Shown: positions 44,015 to 52,952, numbered from the stretch's first letter. The stretch is DNA of 64,000 nt from UBA1127 sp034422455 (GCA_034422455.1 DAOUJQ010000023.1:1-64000), one strand, 5' to 3'. Numbers and translations: made by a program. Notes: generated from the sequence alone by a model not told the origin.

Positions 44015-45709
44015 CTAGAAGGCGTCCGGGGCGGCGGCAATGGCCGCCAGGTCACCTCTGGTATACGAGCCGAGGCTCCGAAAGTCAAACTCCGTGTAGT
44101 TCTTGATCCATCGCATGACCACCTTGGTCGCCGCGCGGTAGCGTTCGACCGTGGCCTCACGACTCGCGGCATCCTGCTCGGGGGCGTCCTCGCCCAGCCG
44201 CATGACGATGTCCTCCTCCTCTGCCAGCAGGATACGCTTCACCGCATCCAGCGTGTGGACTTCGCCCGTGTCCGCGTCCGGCGCGGCGTGGATGACGCGC
44301 TGCCCCGTCTGCGCCGCCGAGATGCGCGCCGTTGCCAGGTCCTCCATGAGGGCCGGGTGCAGGCCGGGCCGCCCTGCCAGGCTGTCGATGCCCTTGGCGC
44401 CGCGCCCGTTGAGCCATCCCTCCACGTACTCGATGAGCGTGCGGAGATTGCGGCGGGTCCCCTCCATCGTCACCTTCCCCTCCGGGCGCTTGATCTCGAT
44501 GGGGAAGTTGTCCGGGTCCATCATCGCCGCCGAGGGCTGCCGGCCGCTGTCCGACAGTGTCTTGAACGGCGCGGCGGCCACGCCCATGTGGAAGATATGG
44601 GCCACCCACCCGCGGGAAAACCCCTGCGCGGCCTCCCACTCCTTGTCGGCCCGGATGGCTGCCGCCGCCGCCGCGTTCACCTCCTCGTCGCGGCTTGGGA
44701 GCGCCGTCGCCATGCCGCCGATGGCCACGCCGCCGTGCTTCAGGCACACGGCCACGAGCCTGCGGAAGATGTTGGCCATGAAGTCCGTCGTCTTGATGTC
44801 CACGCCGAACCGGTCCGGCCACACCATCTCCGGGTCGGCCATCACGTACTCCAGGATGCTCGCCTTCAGGTCCCAGCGGGCGGCGTTCAGCCCGGCGGCG
44901 TACGGCCCCAGCTGGTGCAGGATCTCCTCCATCTCGAAGACCGCCGGCAGCGACTCGATCAGCGGGATGGCGCGGATGGTGGCGCGCCGCAGGTGCTGCA
45001 GCCGGAACTGGCTCTCGGCGAAGAAGCCGCGCCAGAAGGCCGTTTCCTTCGCCGACTCGATCTTGGGCAGGTAGAAGTAGATCCCCAGCCCCGCCTCCGC
45101 CTGCGCCCTCCCGGCGTGGAAGAGCGTGAGGCAGGCGCCGAGGATGGCGGCCGACACCGGCCTCCCTTCGATCGTCACCTCCGGCTCGTCCAGGTGCAGG
45201 CCCCGCTCCCGGTGCATGAAGAAGGGCAGCGGGCCCTCCTGCACGCTGTAGTCCCGGCCGCGCGCCTCGTCCCGGTACGTCAGCCCGCCGGTCACGGCCA
45301 GCACGCGGTTGTGGGCGGCCCGCACCGTGTCCACGAGCCGGTGCCCCGCCGAGTCCTCGTCGTCGTCCAGGTCGCCCTCCGCGCGGACGCCGTCGGCGCC
45401 GGGGTTGAGGGCGTTGATGAACATGGGGGTGATGGACACGGGGCCGGTGATCTCGATGCCGGGCCGGCGCAGCTCCTCCGGGACGGGCGGCACCCGCCAC
45501 GGCTGGGCGGCGTCGCCTGCGGCGGGGCTGGCCGGGAGCTGGCCATCGTGGATCGCCCGGTGCTGTGCCTGCGACCGCGCCTCGCGGAACGCCGCCACCC
45601 GCGGGCCGAATGTCCGGTGCATGTGGGCGAAGTAGGTGCAGAACTCCGGCGTGAAGAGCTCAGCCGCTCCCTCCACGGGCGCGAAGGTCACCCCGCCGAC
45701 TGTGGGCAT
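44015..45709 (-). CDS. aceB: Malate synthase
   Basis: A 564-aa TIM-barrel enzyme condensing glyoxylate with acetyl-CoA to malate (malate synthase A form). YFYLPKIESAKETAFW, SLPAVFEMEEILHQLGPYAAGLNAARWDL and the C-terminal NYTEFDF are recognisable, and the length is close to the usual 530-560. It implies glyoxylate metabolism, but isocitrate lyase is not in the window. Glyoxylate might also come from purine or glycolate breakdown. The start MPTVGG is chosen over longer in-frame options without similarity. Confidence 0.93.
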   Translation of the reverse strand: MPTVGGVTFAPVEGAAELFTPEFCTYFAHMHRTFGPRVAAFREARSQAQHRAIHDGQLPASPAAGDAAQPWRVPPVPEELRRPGIEITGPVSITPMFINALNPGADGVRAEGDLDDDEDSAGHRLVDTVRAAHNRVLAVTGGLTYRDEARGRDYSVQEGPLPFFMHRERGLHLDEPEVTIEGRPVSAAILGACLTLFHAGRAQAEAGLGIYFYLPKIESAKETAFWRGFFAESQFRLQHLRRATIRAIPLIESLPAVFEMEEILHQLGPYAAGLNAARWDLKASILEYVMADPEMVWPDRFGVDIKTTDFMANIFRRLVAVCLKHGGVAIGGMATALPSRDEEVNAAAAAAIRADKEWEAAQGFSRGWVAHIFHMGVAAAPFKTLSDSGRQPSAAMMDPDNFPIEIKRPEGKVTMEGTRRNLRTLIEYVEGWLNGRGAKGIDSLAGRPGLHPALMEDLATARISAAQTGQRVIHAAPDADTGEVHTLDAVKRILLAEEEDIVMRLGEDAPEQDAASREATVERYRAATKVVMRWIKNYTEFDFRSLGSYTRGDLAAIAAAPDAF

Positions 45710-46481
45710 CCGTACATGCTCCGTTGGTGGTTGGCGGCGGGCGCACGACGCCTGAGAGCGTACACGCCCGCACAGTGGCACGTAGACGATTCTACCGGCT
45801 GGCAGGTATGCGTCAAGGTAAGGGGTATGGATCGCCGCCCTTCCGTTCGCCCTCTCTCTTGCGCCCCTCATACCGGCGCATGCCGGTATCCAGAAAGCCA
45901 ACGTCCTGCCCGGTCGATACCCCTGACACCAACCCCTCGCGCCCACTCCGTCGGCGCCATTACCTTCCCTGCAGGGAGGACGACATCAAGGATTTCGAAC
46001 GGGCCATGTACAGCGTTCCAAGCGGCGGCGTAGACGCCGGCCGCACGGTCCGCATCCATGACGGGATGCGGGCTTGGCCTCCTGCGGGCGGGATTCGCTT
46101 CCCTGTTGGCAATATTGGCTTTGTATCTGCAATGTGCCACAGCAGCTACAAAGCGAATCCGAAAGCGAATCGCCTCAGCGAGGGCGTTTCTGGGAGCGGC
46201 TCCACCCTTTCCTTGCCCACCCCCTCACACCGGCGCATGGTCCCCTCGCACCCTGATACGGGGCCGGTGTCCAGAAACCCCGCGCCCAACGGCATCAACA
46301 CACCCCGATCCCGTCCTCGTCGTTCCTGCGCAGGCAGGAACCCAGAGGGGCGGGGTATGGGTGGGGCGGCCCCCACCACGCGACAGGCAGAAGAACAAGC
46401 CCCCCTGACACCAACCCCTCGCGCTGACGCCGAAGCCCCCGCTACCCTCTCTGTGAAACTACATGAGAAAGGACTCTGCAC
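45710..46481. other. 772-bp gene-free, repeat-rich region
   Basis: It contains family D units (45868-45895 and a longer, interrupted one at 46221-46278), a nested-hairpin element (46092-46171), a family B unit (46320-46350), and two stretches with CACCAACCCCTCGCGC (about 45920 and 46408) that also occur in the 24811/25151 direct repeats. No gene is seen. Confidence 0.8.
46092..46171. repeat. Nested-hairpin element, copy 3
   Basis: Outer stem GATTCGCTT/AAGCGAATC (46092-46100 with 46163-46171), inner stem GCTTTGTATCTG/CAGCTACAAAGC (46118-46129 with 46143-46154, one mismatch), 13-nt loop with AATGTGCCA. Stem sequences differ from copy 1 but still pair. Confidence 0.82.
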
Positions 46482-46817
46482 ATGGCGCACCCATTTGATG
46501 AACTGGACCGTGACCTCAACCATGCCCTTGACCCCGTCTCAGGCCGTCTGCCGCGCAGGAAGCCCGGCGCCCAGCCCGGCAACCAGAACGCCCGCAAGCG
46601 CGGCCTTTATGACAAGGCCCTGACCCGCGAGCAGCGAAACCTCCTCAGGGCTGTCAGGCGGGACGGAAGCCTCACCCGGGAGATTGCCCTCTTGCGGGTC
46701 AAGGTCGTCGCCATCCTGACCGATCCCCACGCTGATCCCGATCTGGTGCTGCGCGCCGCGCGGATGCTTGTCAGCATGCTCAACTTGGACCGCCGCCGCC
46801 TGGCCCGTGACAGCTAG
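46482..46817 (+). CDS. Small basic protein with GNQNARKxGLYD motif
   Basis: A 111-aa Arg-rich protein. RRKPGAQPGNQNARKRGLYDKAL (about 25-47) resembles the GxPxGNxNAxKxG signature seen at the N-terminus of phage terminase small subunits and related mobile-element proteins; the rest is helical (QRNLLRAVRRDGS, LVLRAARMLVSML). No terminase or phage gene is near, so it may be a domesticated remnant. It lies between two nested-hairpin elements. Confidence 0.65.
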   Translation: MAHPFDELDRDLNHALDPVSGRLPRRKPGAQPGNQNARKRGLYDKALTREQRNLLRAVRRDGSLTREIALLRVKVVAILTDPHADPDLVLRAARMLVSMLNLDRRRLARDS

Positions 46818-46837
46818 GAATTGTCTCCGCTGGGCGC

Positions 46838-46890
46838 AAAAAGTTGTGCGCAAGCTGGAATGCGCCAAAACAGCTACGAAACGACGGCCG
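46838..46890. repeat. Degenerate nested-hairpin element
   Basis: AAGCTG-GAATGCGCCAAAA-CAGCTACGAAAC (46852-46882) keeps the 13-nt loop and inner stem tip of the element family, but the lower stem is decayed. A second CAGCTACAAATGACG follows at 46906. Confidence 0.55.
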
Positions 46891-46961
46891 GGCCGCGCTC
46901 GATGCAGCTACAAATGACGACGAAACAAATTGCCCAACGTGCTGGGTCTCGGGCCCTGCCC

Positions 46962-47858
46962 CTACTTCCGCAGGAACTTCTGGATGCGCTGGCCCATCAG
47001 CACCTCGCACACGTACAGGTCGCCGTGGCTGTCCACCCAGACCCCGTGCGGGCCGATGAAGTGCCCCGGCTCCGGCCGGCGGTACTCCGGGTCTCCCAGC
47101 TGCGCCAGCACGTTGCCCTCGAGGTCGAGGATCGTGACCCGCGACTGCAGCTCCGCGACGTACATGATGTTGTTGCTGTCCACGAAGAGCTTGCACGGCT
47201 GGATGAAGCCGCCCCACTCGTCCAGGTACTCGCCCTGTGGCGTGAACACCTGGATCCGGTGGTTCTGCCGGTCCGCCACAAAGACCTTGCCCTCGGCCTC
47301 CCACACGCTGTGGACCAGGTTGAACTGCCCGGGCCCGTCGCCCGGCTCGCCCCACGAGTGCTCCAGCGTGCCGTCGTCGGCGAACTTGTGCACGCGGCAG
47401 TTGCGGTAGCCGTCCGAGACGTAGAAGCCGCCCGACGCCGACAGCGCGATGTCCGTCGGGTGGTGGAAGGGGCCTGCGGGCCGCAGCACCTCGCGGTTCT
47501 CGTCCGTGTAGCCCGTGTCGGACGGCTGCCCGCGGTTCCCGATCTCGAAGACCTTCTTGCGGTCCTTGGTGAACTTCATGGCCACCTGCAGGGAGCGGTC
47601 CACGAAGTACTGGTCGTCGTTCGCATCTGTGCACAGTCCGTGGGCGTCCTGGAATTCTTCGCTGCCCCATGTGCTGAGGAACTTGCCGTCCCGGTCGAAG
47701 ACCATGACGGGGTTGGTGGTGCGGGTGAAGACGTGGACGCGGTCCTGGGAGTCCGTGTTGACGGAGCCTATCTGGCCCCACTCCATTCCCTCGGGCAGCT
47801 CGCCCCAGCCCTCCGCGACCTCGTAGGTGAAGTCCCCCGATCCTACTGTCGTAGCCAT
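46962..47858 (-). CDS. NHL-repeat beta-propeller protein
   Basis: A 298-aa six-bladed propeller resembling peptidyl-alpha-hydroxyglycine lyase-like bacterial proteins. Repeats such as FHHPTDIALSASGGFYVSDGYRNCRVHKF, FNLVHSVWEAEGKVFVADRQNHRIQVF and FIGPHGVWVDSHGDLYVCEV each carry the GxxVDxxGxxYVxD pattern. No signal peptide is seen. Such proteins are abundant in marine Chloroflexota-like genomes; a ligand or catalytic role is not assignable. Confidence 0.88.
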   Translation of the reverse strand: MATTVGSGDFTYEVAEGWGELPEGMEWGQIGSVNTDSQDRVHVFTRTTNPVMVFDRDGKFLSTWGSEEFQDAHGLCTDANDDQYFVDRSLQVAMKFTKDRKKVFEIGNRGQPSDTGYTDENREVLRPAGPFHHPTDIALSASGGFYVSDGYRNCRVHKFADDGTLEHSWGEPGDGPGQFNLVHSVWEAEGKVFVADRQNHRIQVFTPQGEYLDEWGGFIQPCKLFVDSNNIMYVAELQSRVTILDLEGNVLAQLGDPEYRRPEPGHFIGPHGVWVDSHGDLYVCEVLMGQRIQKFLRK

Positions 47859-47904
47859 AGCGTCGCCTCCTTCCCTTGGAAACCCCTGCGCTGCCTGCGG
47901 CCCT

Positions 47905-47942
47905 ATCCGTTCGTCCTGAGCCCCGTCGAAGGCTGAACGGAT
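47905..47942. repeat. Family A repeat in a short hairpin
   Basis: ATCCGTTC and GAACGGAT arms around a family A variant core (GTCCTGAGCCCCGTCGAAGG). Confidence 0.8.
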
Positions 47943-48005
47943 GAGGTGCGCACGGGTGTCCCCTTGCCGGTGCCGGTGGGCGACATTATGGCCCTGCGGG
48001 CCGCG

Positions 48006-48623
48006 TCAGTCGAGGGTCTCCTTCAGGAGCTCCAGCGAGTCGCCGAATTGCAGCGGCGCAAGGCCGAAGGAGGCGGCCGGGAGGAGCGTCGCGATAGTGA
48101 CCAGCGCGCCGGCCACCTCGGAGGTCGAAAGCAGCTCCTGCAGGTCTTCCTGCACCGTCTCCCCGAGCTCGACGCGCGTCTCGACCTGTCCGGGCACGCC
48201 GATATCCACCTCGTTCAGGTCGATCTGGTACGTCAGCCGCGCTCCGACGAGGACGAGCGCCCCGGCGAGCATCGCCCCCGCAAGGAGGCCGACGATGAGT
48301 CCGCCCACCCGGTCGAAGAGGTTGGATGCGCCCATGGTGGCGGCGGAAAGGAGCGGCCTGAGGGCCCTGACCGTGCGGTGGGCGGCGTAGAGGATCAGGG
48401 CCAGGAGGGCGGCATAGATGACGACCTGCACGATGGCCAGGGCGGTCGCGGAGTCCGTGTAGCTCTCCACCAGCAGGCTGGCGGAGCCGCTCATCTGGCC
48501 CGCGAACAGCCAGCCGATGTAGATGCTGAAGGCGGCCACGGCTGTCCACAGCAGGCCGATGCGCATGCCTGCAAAGGCGCTGATCGCCAGCACGCCAAGG
48601 AGTACCCAGTCCAGCCAAATCAC
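48006..48623 (-). CDS. CvpA-family membrane protein
   Basis: A 205-aa protein. Four hydrophobic segments (near 4-22, 25-43, 60-80 and 100-125) and the N-terminal WLDWVLLGVLAISAFAGMRIG fit CvpA/colicin V production-like proteins, then a long soluble tail. The start is GTG with GGGGGAA upstream; the longer frame's first 17 residues are charged and lack family similarity. It diverges from the endonuclease-like gene. Confidence 0.8.
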   Translation of the reverse strand: MIWLDWVLLGVLAISAFAGMRIGLLWTAVAAFSIYIGWLFAGQMSGSASLLVESYTDSATALAIVQVVIYAALLALILYAAHRTVRALRPLLSAATMGASNLFDRVGGLIVGLLAGAMLAGALVLVGARLTYQIDLNEVDIGVPGQVETRVELGETVQEDLQELLSTSEVAGALVTIATLLPAASFGLAPLQFGDSLELLKETLD

Positions 48624-48763
48624 GCGATATTCCCCCTTTGGGACAGCACGTCGTCGCCAAAACCAGTGTAGCACGGCGCGATTTGCGGCTATATGCGGCG
48701 GCCGCAGGTGTCCCGCTCGGTGTACGCTATGCTGCGAAAGACCCTTGGGAGAATGGAGCGGCC

Positions 48764-49546
48764 GTGCAGCAGACCCTGCGGGTAATGGCCTGCAACATCC
48801 TCTACGGCGGCGTGACCGGCGGCGTAGACAGGACTCCCCTGCTTGTCGCGCAGGTGAACGCCGTTCGCCCTGACGTGCTGGGGGTGTGCGAGTGCTGGGG
48901 CTTCTTGGACGATGGAGGGGCGCGGTGGAGAGCCTTCCGCGAGGCGGTCGAGATGGAGGGATTGCTGTGTGAGGCGCCCACGGGAAACCACGTCGCTCTC
49001 CTCTACCGGCAGCCGTGGTCGCCCGCGTCGTCGTCCACGGTGGCAGCCCCGCCGATGCACCACGGGCTCGTGCGGGCGCTGCTGACCAACGGCGAAGCCG
49101 TCGTCCACGCTATCGCCACCCACCTGAACCCGTACTCCAGCTTGGCGCGGCTCCAGGAGGCACAGGTCGTCGTGAGCCGGACCCGCCCCGGCGAGCACAC
49201 CGTGGTCATGGGCGACTTCAACACCCTGCCCCTTGGCCACGACGTTGAGGTGCGGTCGCGCCGGCTGCTCGACGAGCACATGCGCCCCGACACCCACGTC
49301 TGCCGCTACTTCGCCGAGGCGGGGTTCGTGGACGTGCTCGCGGCGCGCGGTGTGACGTCACACACGTATCCGACGCCGCTGGAAGCCAAGCGCGACGACT
49401 TTCTCGGCGGCGTGCGCCTCGACTACATCATAGCGAGCGGGGAATTGGCGCCCCGGTGCACCGAGGCGTGGGTGGTGGACACGCCGCAGGCACAGCAGGC
49501 GTCCGACCATCTGCCGGTTGTGGCGGAGTTCACGCTGGAGGTCTAG
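48764..49546 (+). CDS. Endonuclease/exonuclease/phosphatase family protein
   Basis: A 260-aa DNase-I-like fold enzyme. MACNILYGG near the start carries the metal-side Asn, CECWGF the Glu, ATHLNPYS a His, VMGDFNTLP the Asp-Asn, and SDHLPVVAEF the final Asp-His. Substrate could be nucleic acid, lipid headgroup or sugar phosphate. The start GTG has GGAG 5 nt upstream; ATG at 48785 is an alternative. Confidence 0.85.
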   Translation: MQQTLRVMACNILYGGVTGGVDRTPLLVAQVNAVRPDVLGVCECWGFLDDGGARWRAFREAVEMEGLLCEAPTGNHVALLYRQPWSPASSSTVAAPPMHHGLVRALLTNGEAVVHAIATHLNPYSSLARLQEAQVVVSRTRPGEHTVVMGDFNTLPLGHDVEVRSRRLLDEHMRPDTHVCRYFAEAGFVDVLAARGVTSHTYPTPLEAKRDDFLGGVRLDYIIASGELAPRCTEAWVVDTPQAQQASDHLPVVAEFTLEV

Positions 49547-49608
49547 TGCTGGGGGCCGTTCACCCTGGCCAATCGAAGGGGCGTCTTTCGCCTACCCAGA
49601 GGACAAGG

Positions 49609-50430
49609 CTAGCTCTCCTTCACCGCCAGCAGCGAAAACATCAGCGGAAGCTGCTCTTGACCCTCGGGGAGGGTCCACCAGCCCGCCGGGTCCTGCGCCA
49701 TGTGGGGCCACCGCCGGAAGCAGAGCAGCCTGTGCTCGCGGAGGAAGCGGATGCGGAGACCCTGATCGATGAGCGCCGTCACCGTCTCGCCGAGGCCGTG
49801 GTTCCACTCGTACGTGCGAGTGTGGGCCAGGCGGGCCGTACCGGTGTAGCTGGTGTCGGCGTCGGACGAGACGGGATGCTGCGTCTCAAAGTACGGGTAT
49901 TCCAGCCGGGGACCGTCCGGAGCCCAGTCGTCGCCTAGGGACTGCACGATGGGGTGTACCTCGTGGACGTAGAGCAGGCCGCCGGGGCGGACGCAGGCGG
50001 CTGCGGCCTCGGCCCAGCGCCGGACGTCCGGTAGCCAGCAGAGCGCCCCGACGCCTGTGTAGACGACGTCGAACTGCTCTCCCAGTAGAGACGGTGCGTC
50101 GTGGACCTCGCCGAGCACGAAGCGGGCGTCGACGCCGCAGTCGCGGGCCAGCGCCGTCGCAGCCTCGATGGACTTGGGCGAGAAATCCAGACCCGTGACG
50201 GTTGCGCCCAGCCGCGCCAGCGACACCGTGTCCGTGCCGATGTGGCACTGGAGGTGCGCCAGGCTCAGGCCGCTCACACCCCCGATCTCCCCGGCGGCGA
50301 AGGACGCTTCCTTGCTCACATACGCCGGGTTGGCAAGCAGTTCAGCGACGCGGTATTCCTCGGAGGCCAGATGGCCCTCCACCCGGTCATCCCAGTTGGT
50401 GCGGTTGGCGTCTAGGTGGTCGTTCAGCAT
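49609..50430 (-). CDS. Class I SAM-dependent methyltransferase
   Basis: A 273-aa methyltransferase of the UbiE/SmtA-like group. Motif I LSLAHLQCHIGTDTVSLARLG (about 55-75) has the LQCHIG variant often seen in this set, then VTGLDFSPKSIEAA and FDVVYTGVGALCWLPDV. The C-terminal part has Trp-rich strands (YEWNHGLGETVTALIDQG, FRRWPHM). Substrate unknown. Confidence 0.9.
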   Translation of the reverse strand: MLNDHLDANRTNWDDRVEGHLASEEYRVAELLANPAYVSKEASFAAGEIGGVSGLSLAHLQCHIGTDTVSLARLGATVTGLDFSPKSIEAATALARDCGVDARFVLGEVHDAPSLLGEQFDVVYTGVGALCWLPDVRRWAEAAAACVRPGGLLYVHEVHPIVQSLGDDWAPDGPRLEYPYFETQHPVSSDADTSYTGTARLAHTRTYEWNHGLGETVTALIDQGLRIRFLREHRLLCFRRWPHMAQDPAGWWTLPEGQEQLPLMFSLLAVKES

Positions 50431-50554
50431 TCTGTGTCGGCGCTTCGGGATAGCTGCCGGTGGGTGTCTCCGCCTTCATGAGCCCGACGCCCCCGTCCGT
50501 CCTTCGGTCTCCCTGGGACGAACGGGGGCAGTCAGCCAACTCATTTCCGACAGA

Positions 50555-51262
50555 CTAGGCGCGTGCCTTGGCCGCCTCCGCCTGCTCGCGGACGCCCCAG
50601 ATGTCGCCGGGGAGGGAGACGCCCTTCGCGGACGCCATTTCGGCGGCGTGCTCGCGGGCCTTGGTGGCCATCTCCGCCGTGCGGTCCGAGACCTCGAGGC
50701 CGAGGCCGTCGACGACGCGGACGCGGAAGTTGAAGTAGGCGCAGGCCATCACGATGTCGAGGATGTCGCGGTCGTCCCAGCCGACGGCGCGCAGCGAGTT
50801 GATGTCGTCCTCGGTCATCATGGCCGGGGTGAGGGTCAGCTTCTCGGCGTACTCCAGCATGGCGCGCTGGGCGTCGTTCAGGTCGGCCTTCCGCCAGTCG
50901 TTCTGGATGAACTCCGCCAATAGGTCGTCGCCGCCAACTCTACGCAGGGCCCCTGCGTGAGCGACGGTTCAGTACCGGCAGTTGGAGGCCAGCGAGGTGA
51001 CCGTGGCGATCATCTCCCGCTCCGCCGGGGTGACACGGGACGGTCCGCGCATGACGTGCATCATGAACAGGCGCCCGTAGAGCATCGATAAGGGATTGAG
51101 GCTCGCCAGCTCCGGCGGCGTCACCGGGTGCGGCCCGGAGTTGGGGGCCATGCCGGTGATCATTTCGTCGTTGTAGTCGATGTTGACCTGGCGCATGCGC
51201 TCGTAGGCGTCCTTGAGCTCGCCTTCGGCTTCCCATTCCTGAATCACCTTGATCCATGGCAT
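50555..51262 (-). CDS. AhpD/CMD-family selenoprotein, copy A (in-frame UGA)
   Basis: Read through TGA at 50969-50971, this is one 235-aa protein with selenocysteine at 98. It matches peroxidase-related AhpD-like proteins: N-terminal MPWIKVIQEWEAEGELKDAY, then REMIATVTSLASNCRY-U-TVAHAGALRRVGGDDLL, then AMLEYAEKLTLTPAMM and DRDILDIVMACAYFNFRVRVVDGLG. In AhpD the pair is C130-x-x-C133 with H137; here it is C95-x-x-U98 with H102, so Sec replaces the nucleophilic Cys. The two halves are in the same frame, a hairpin follows the TGA, and the true stop is TAG. AAGGAGGACA precedes the ATG. Without Sec insertion it would be a useless 97-aa fragment. Confidence 0.85.
50938..50961 (-). promoter_or_regulatory. 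SECIS-like hairpin, copy A
   Basis: Seven nt after the TGA, CTC-ACGCAGG-GGC-CCTGCGT-(A)-GAG forms a 10-bp stem with one bulged A. The apical loop is about 16-18 nt from the TGA, close to the E. coli fdhF SECIS (GCAGGUCUGC tip). The stem tip resembles it (GCAGG...CCTGC). Confidence 0.7.
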
Positions 51263-51441
51263 GACGGTGTCCTCCTTTCGCTGCCCGGTCTGGCGATTGG
51301 GCGGATTCTACCACCGGCATGCAACGGGGTCACCCTCAGCCGTATGCAAGCCCGGACGAACAGGAGGGCCGCCCGTCCTGATGTTTGGCATGGACGAGCG
51401 ACCCCCCTCGATTTGCGAGTCTGCCAACCCGCTGCGTGCGC

Positions 51442-52143
51442 CTAGCCTCCCAGGCTGGTGGCCTCCGCTTGCTCGCGGACTCCCCAGATGTCGCTGGGAA
51501 GGGAGACGCCGCGCTCCATGGCGAGCTCCGCGGCATGGTCACGGGCCCGGGCGGCCCACTGCGCCGCCATGTCCGGCAACTCCAGCCCGAGGCCGTCGAC
51601 GACGCGGACGCGGAAGTTGAAGTAGGCGCAGGCCATGACGATATCGAGCACGTCGCGGTCGGTCCAGCCAGTGGCCCGGAGGGCGTTGATGTCGTCCTCG
51701 GTCATCATGGCGGGGGTGAGGGTAAGCTTCTCGGCGTATTCCAGCATGGCGCGCTCGGCGTCAGTCAGGTCCGCCTTGCGCCAGTCGTTCTGGATGAACT
51801 CCGCCAGCAGGTCGTCGCCGCCAACACTACGCAGGGCCCCTGCGTGTGCGACGGTTCAGAACCGGCAGTTGGATGCCAGCGACGTGACGGTCGCGATCAT
51901 CTCCCGCTGGGCCGGGGTGACGCCGGACTCGCCCCGCATGACGTGGAGCATGAACTGCCGCCCGTAGAGCATGGACAGGGGGTTGAGGCTGGCCAACTCC
52001 GGCGGCATGACCGGGTGCGGCCCCGGCACGCCGTCCCCCGGCAGGGGCTCACCGTACGCCTCGTTGACCTGGCGCATGCGGATGTAGGCGTCCTTGAGAT
52101 CGCCCTCGGCCTCGTGCTCCTGGATGACCTTGATCCATGGCAT
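51442..52143 (-). CDS. AhpD/CMD-family selenoprotein, copy B (in-frame UGA)
   Basis: A 233-aa product reading through TGA at 51856-51858 (Sec96). The active site is NCRF-U-TVAHAGALRSVGG. Tyr before Sec is Phe here, and the N-terminal loop is two residues shorter than in copies A and C (GEPLPGDGVPGPHP). Everything after the Sec is nearly the same as in copy A. Ends in TAG. Its start follows a GGGGGA site and lies 45 bp after copy C. Its SECIS-like hairpin differs from the others by one compensatory pair. Confidence 0.85.
51825..51848 (-). promoter_or_regulatory. SECIS-like hairpin, copy B
   Basis: CAC-ACGCAGG-GGC-CCTGCGT-(A)-GTG. Compared with copies A and C, the T-A pair in the lower stem is A-T. 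The change is silent on one side (GCT to GCA, Ala) but costs Arg to Ser on the other (AGA to AGT). Confidence 0.7.
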
Positions 52144-52188
52144 GGCAGTATCCCCCTTTGCTGAATAGTCGGCTCCCGTGGACCTCCG

Positions 52189-52896
52189 CTAGCCGCCCAA
52201 GCTGGCCGCTTCCGCCTGCTCGCGGACGCCCCAGATGTCGGCGGGGAGGGCGACGCCCTTCTCGGCGGCGAGCTCCGCGGCGTGCTCGCGACCGCGGGCG
52301 GCCCTGGTCGCGGAGACGTCGGGGACCTCGAGGCCGAGGCCGTCGACGACGCGGACGCGGAAGTTGAAGTAGGCGCAGGCCATGACAATGTCGAGGATGT
52401 CGCGGTCGTCCCAGCCGGTGTCGCGGAGGGCGTTGATGTCGTCCTCGGTCATCATGGCGGGGGTGAGGGTCAGCTTCTCGGTGTACTCCAGCATGGCGCG
52501 TTGCTTGTCTGAAAGGTCCGCCTTACGCCAGTCGTTCTGGATGAACTCCGCCAGCAGGTCGTCGCCGCCAACTCTACGCAGGGCCCCTGCGTGAGCGACG
52601 GTTCAGTAGCGGCAGTTGGAGGCCAGCGAGGTCACCGTCGCGACCATCTCCCGCTCGGCGGGGGTGACGCGGGACGGGCCGCGCATGACGTGCATCATGA
52701 ACTGGCGGCCGTAGAGCATAGAGAGGGGGTTGAGGCTGGCCAGCTGGGGCGGCCCGACGATGCGCTGTCCCGGCGCCATCGCCGAAGGGGGCACGGCGCC
52801 GTCGTCGTACTGCTCGTTGATCTCCCGCATGCGGTTGTAGGCTTCCTTGAGCTCGCCTTCCGCCTCGTCTTCGAGTATCACCTTGATCCATGGCAT
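52189..52896 (-). CDS. AhpD/CMD-family selenoprotein, copy C (in-frame UGA)
   Basis: A 235-aa product with Sec98 at TGA 52603-52605 (NCRY-U-TVAHAGALRRVGG). It is the copy nearest the Rieske genes and first of the three in transcription order. The N-terminal loop differs most (YDDGAVPPSAMAPGQRIVGPPQ). AGGGAGGAC precedes the ATG and the stop is TAG. AhpD-family proteins reduce peroxides or peroxiredoxin disulfides with their CxxC pair; Sec should raise reactivity. The role beside ring-hydroxylating oxygenases is inference: handling peroxide leaked by uncoupled turnover, or reducing an oxygenase partner. Confidence 0.85.
52572..52595 (-). promoter_or_regulatory. SECIS-like hairpin, copy C
   Basis: Same sequence as copy A (CTC stem base, GAG partner), 7 nt after the TGA. 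Confidence 0.7.
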
Positions 52897-52952
52897 GGCG
52901 ATGTCCTCCCTTCGCCGTTCGTTCGGCAGGGCGGCGCCCCGCCGTTCTGTGT

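Noticed and set aside
44015..45709. Complete glyoxylate shunt
   Set aside because: Only malate synthase is present; isocitrate lyase is not in the window, so the full shunt cannot be claimed.
50555..52896. Six separate half-size CMD-domain genes, or three pseudogenes broken by a stop
   Set aside because: The two halves of each pair share one frame, the break is always TGA at the same active-site position, both halves are well conserved, and each is followed by the same hairpin. Decay would not hit three copies alike and then spare them.
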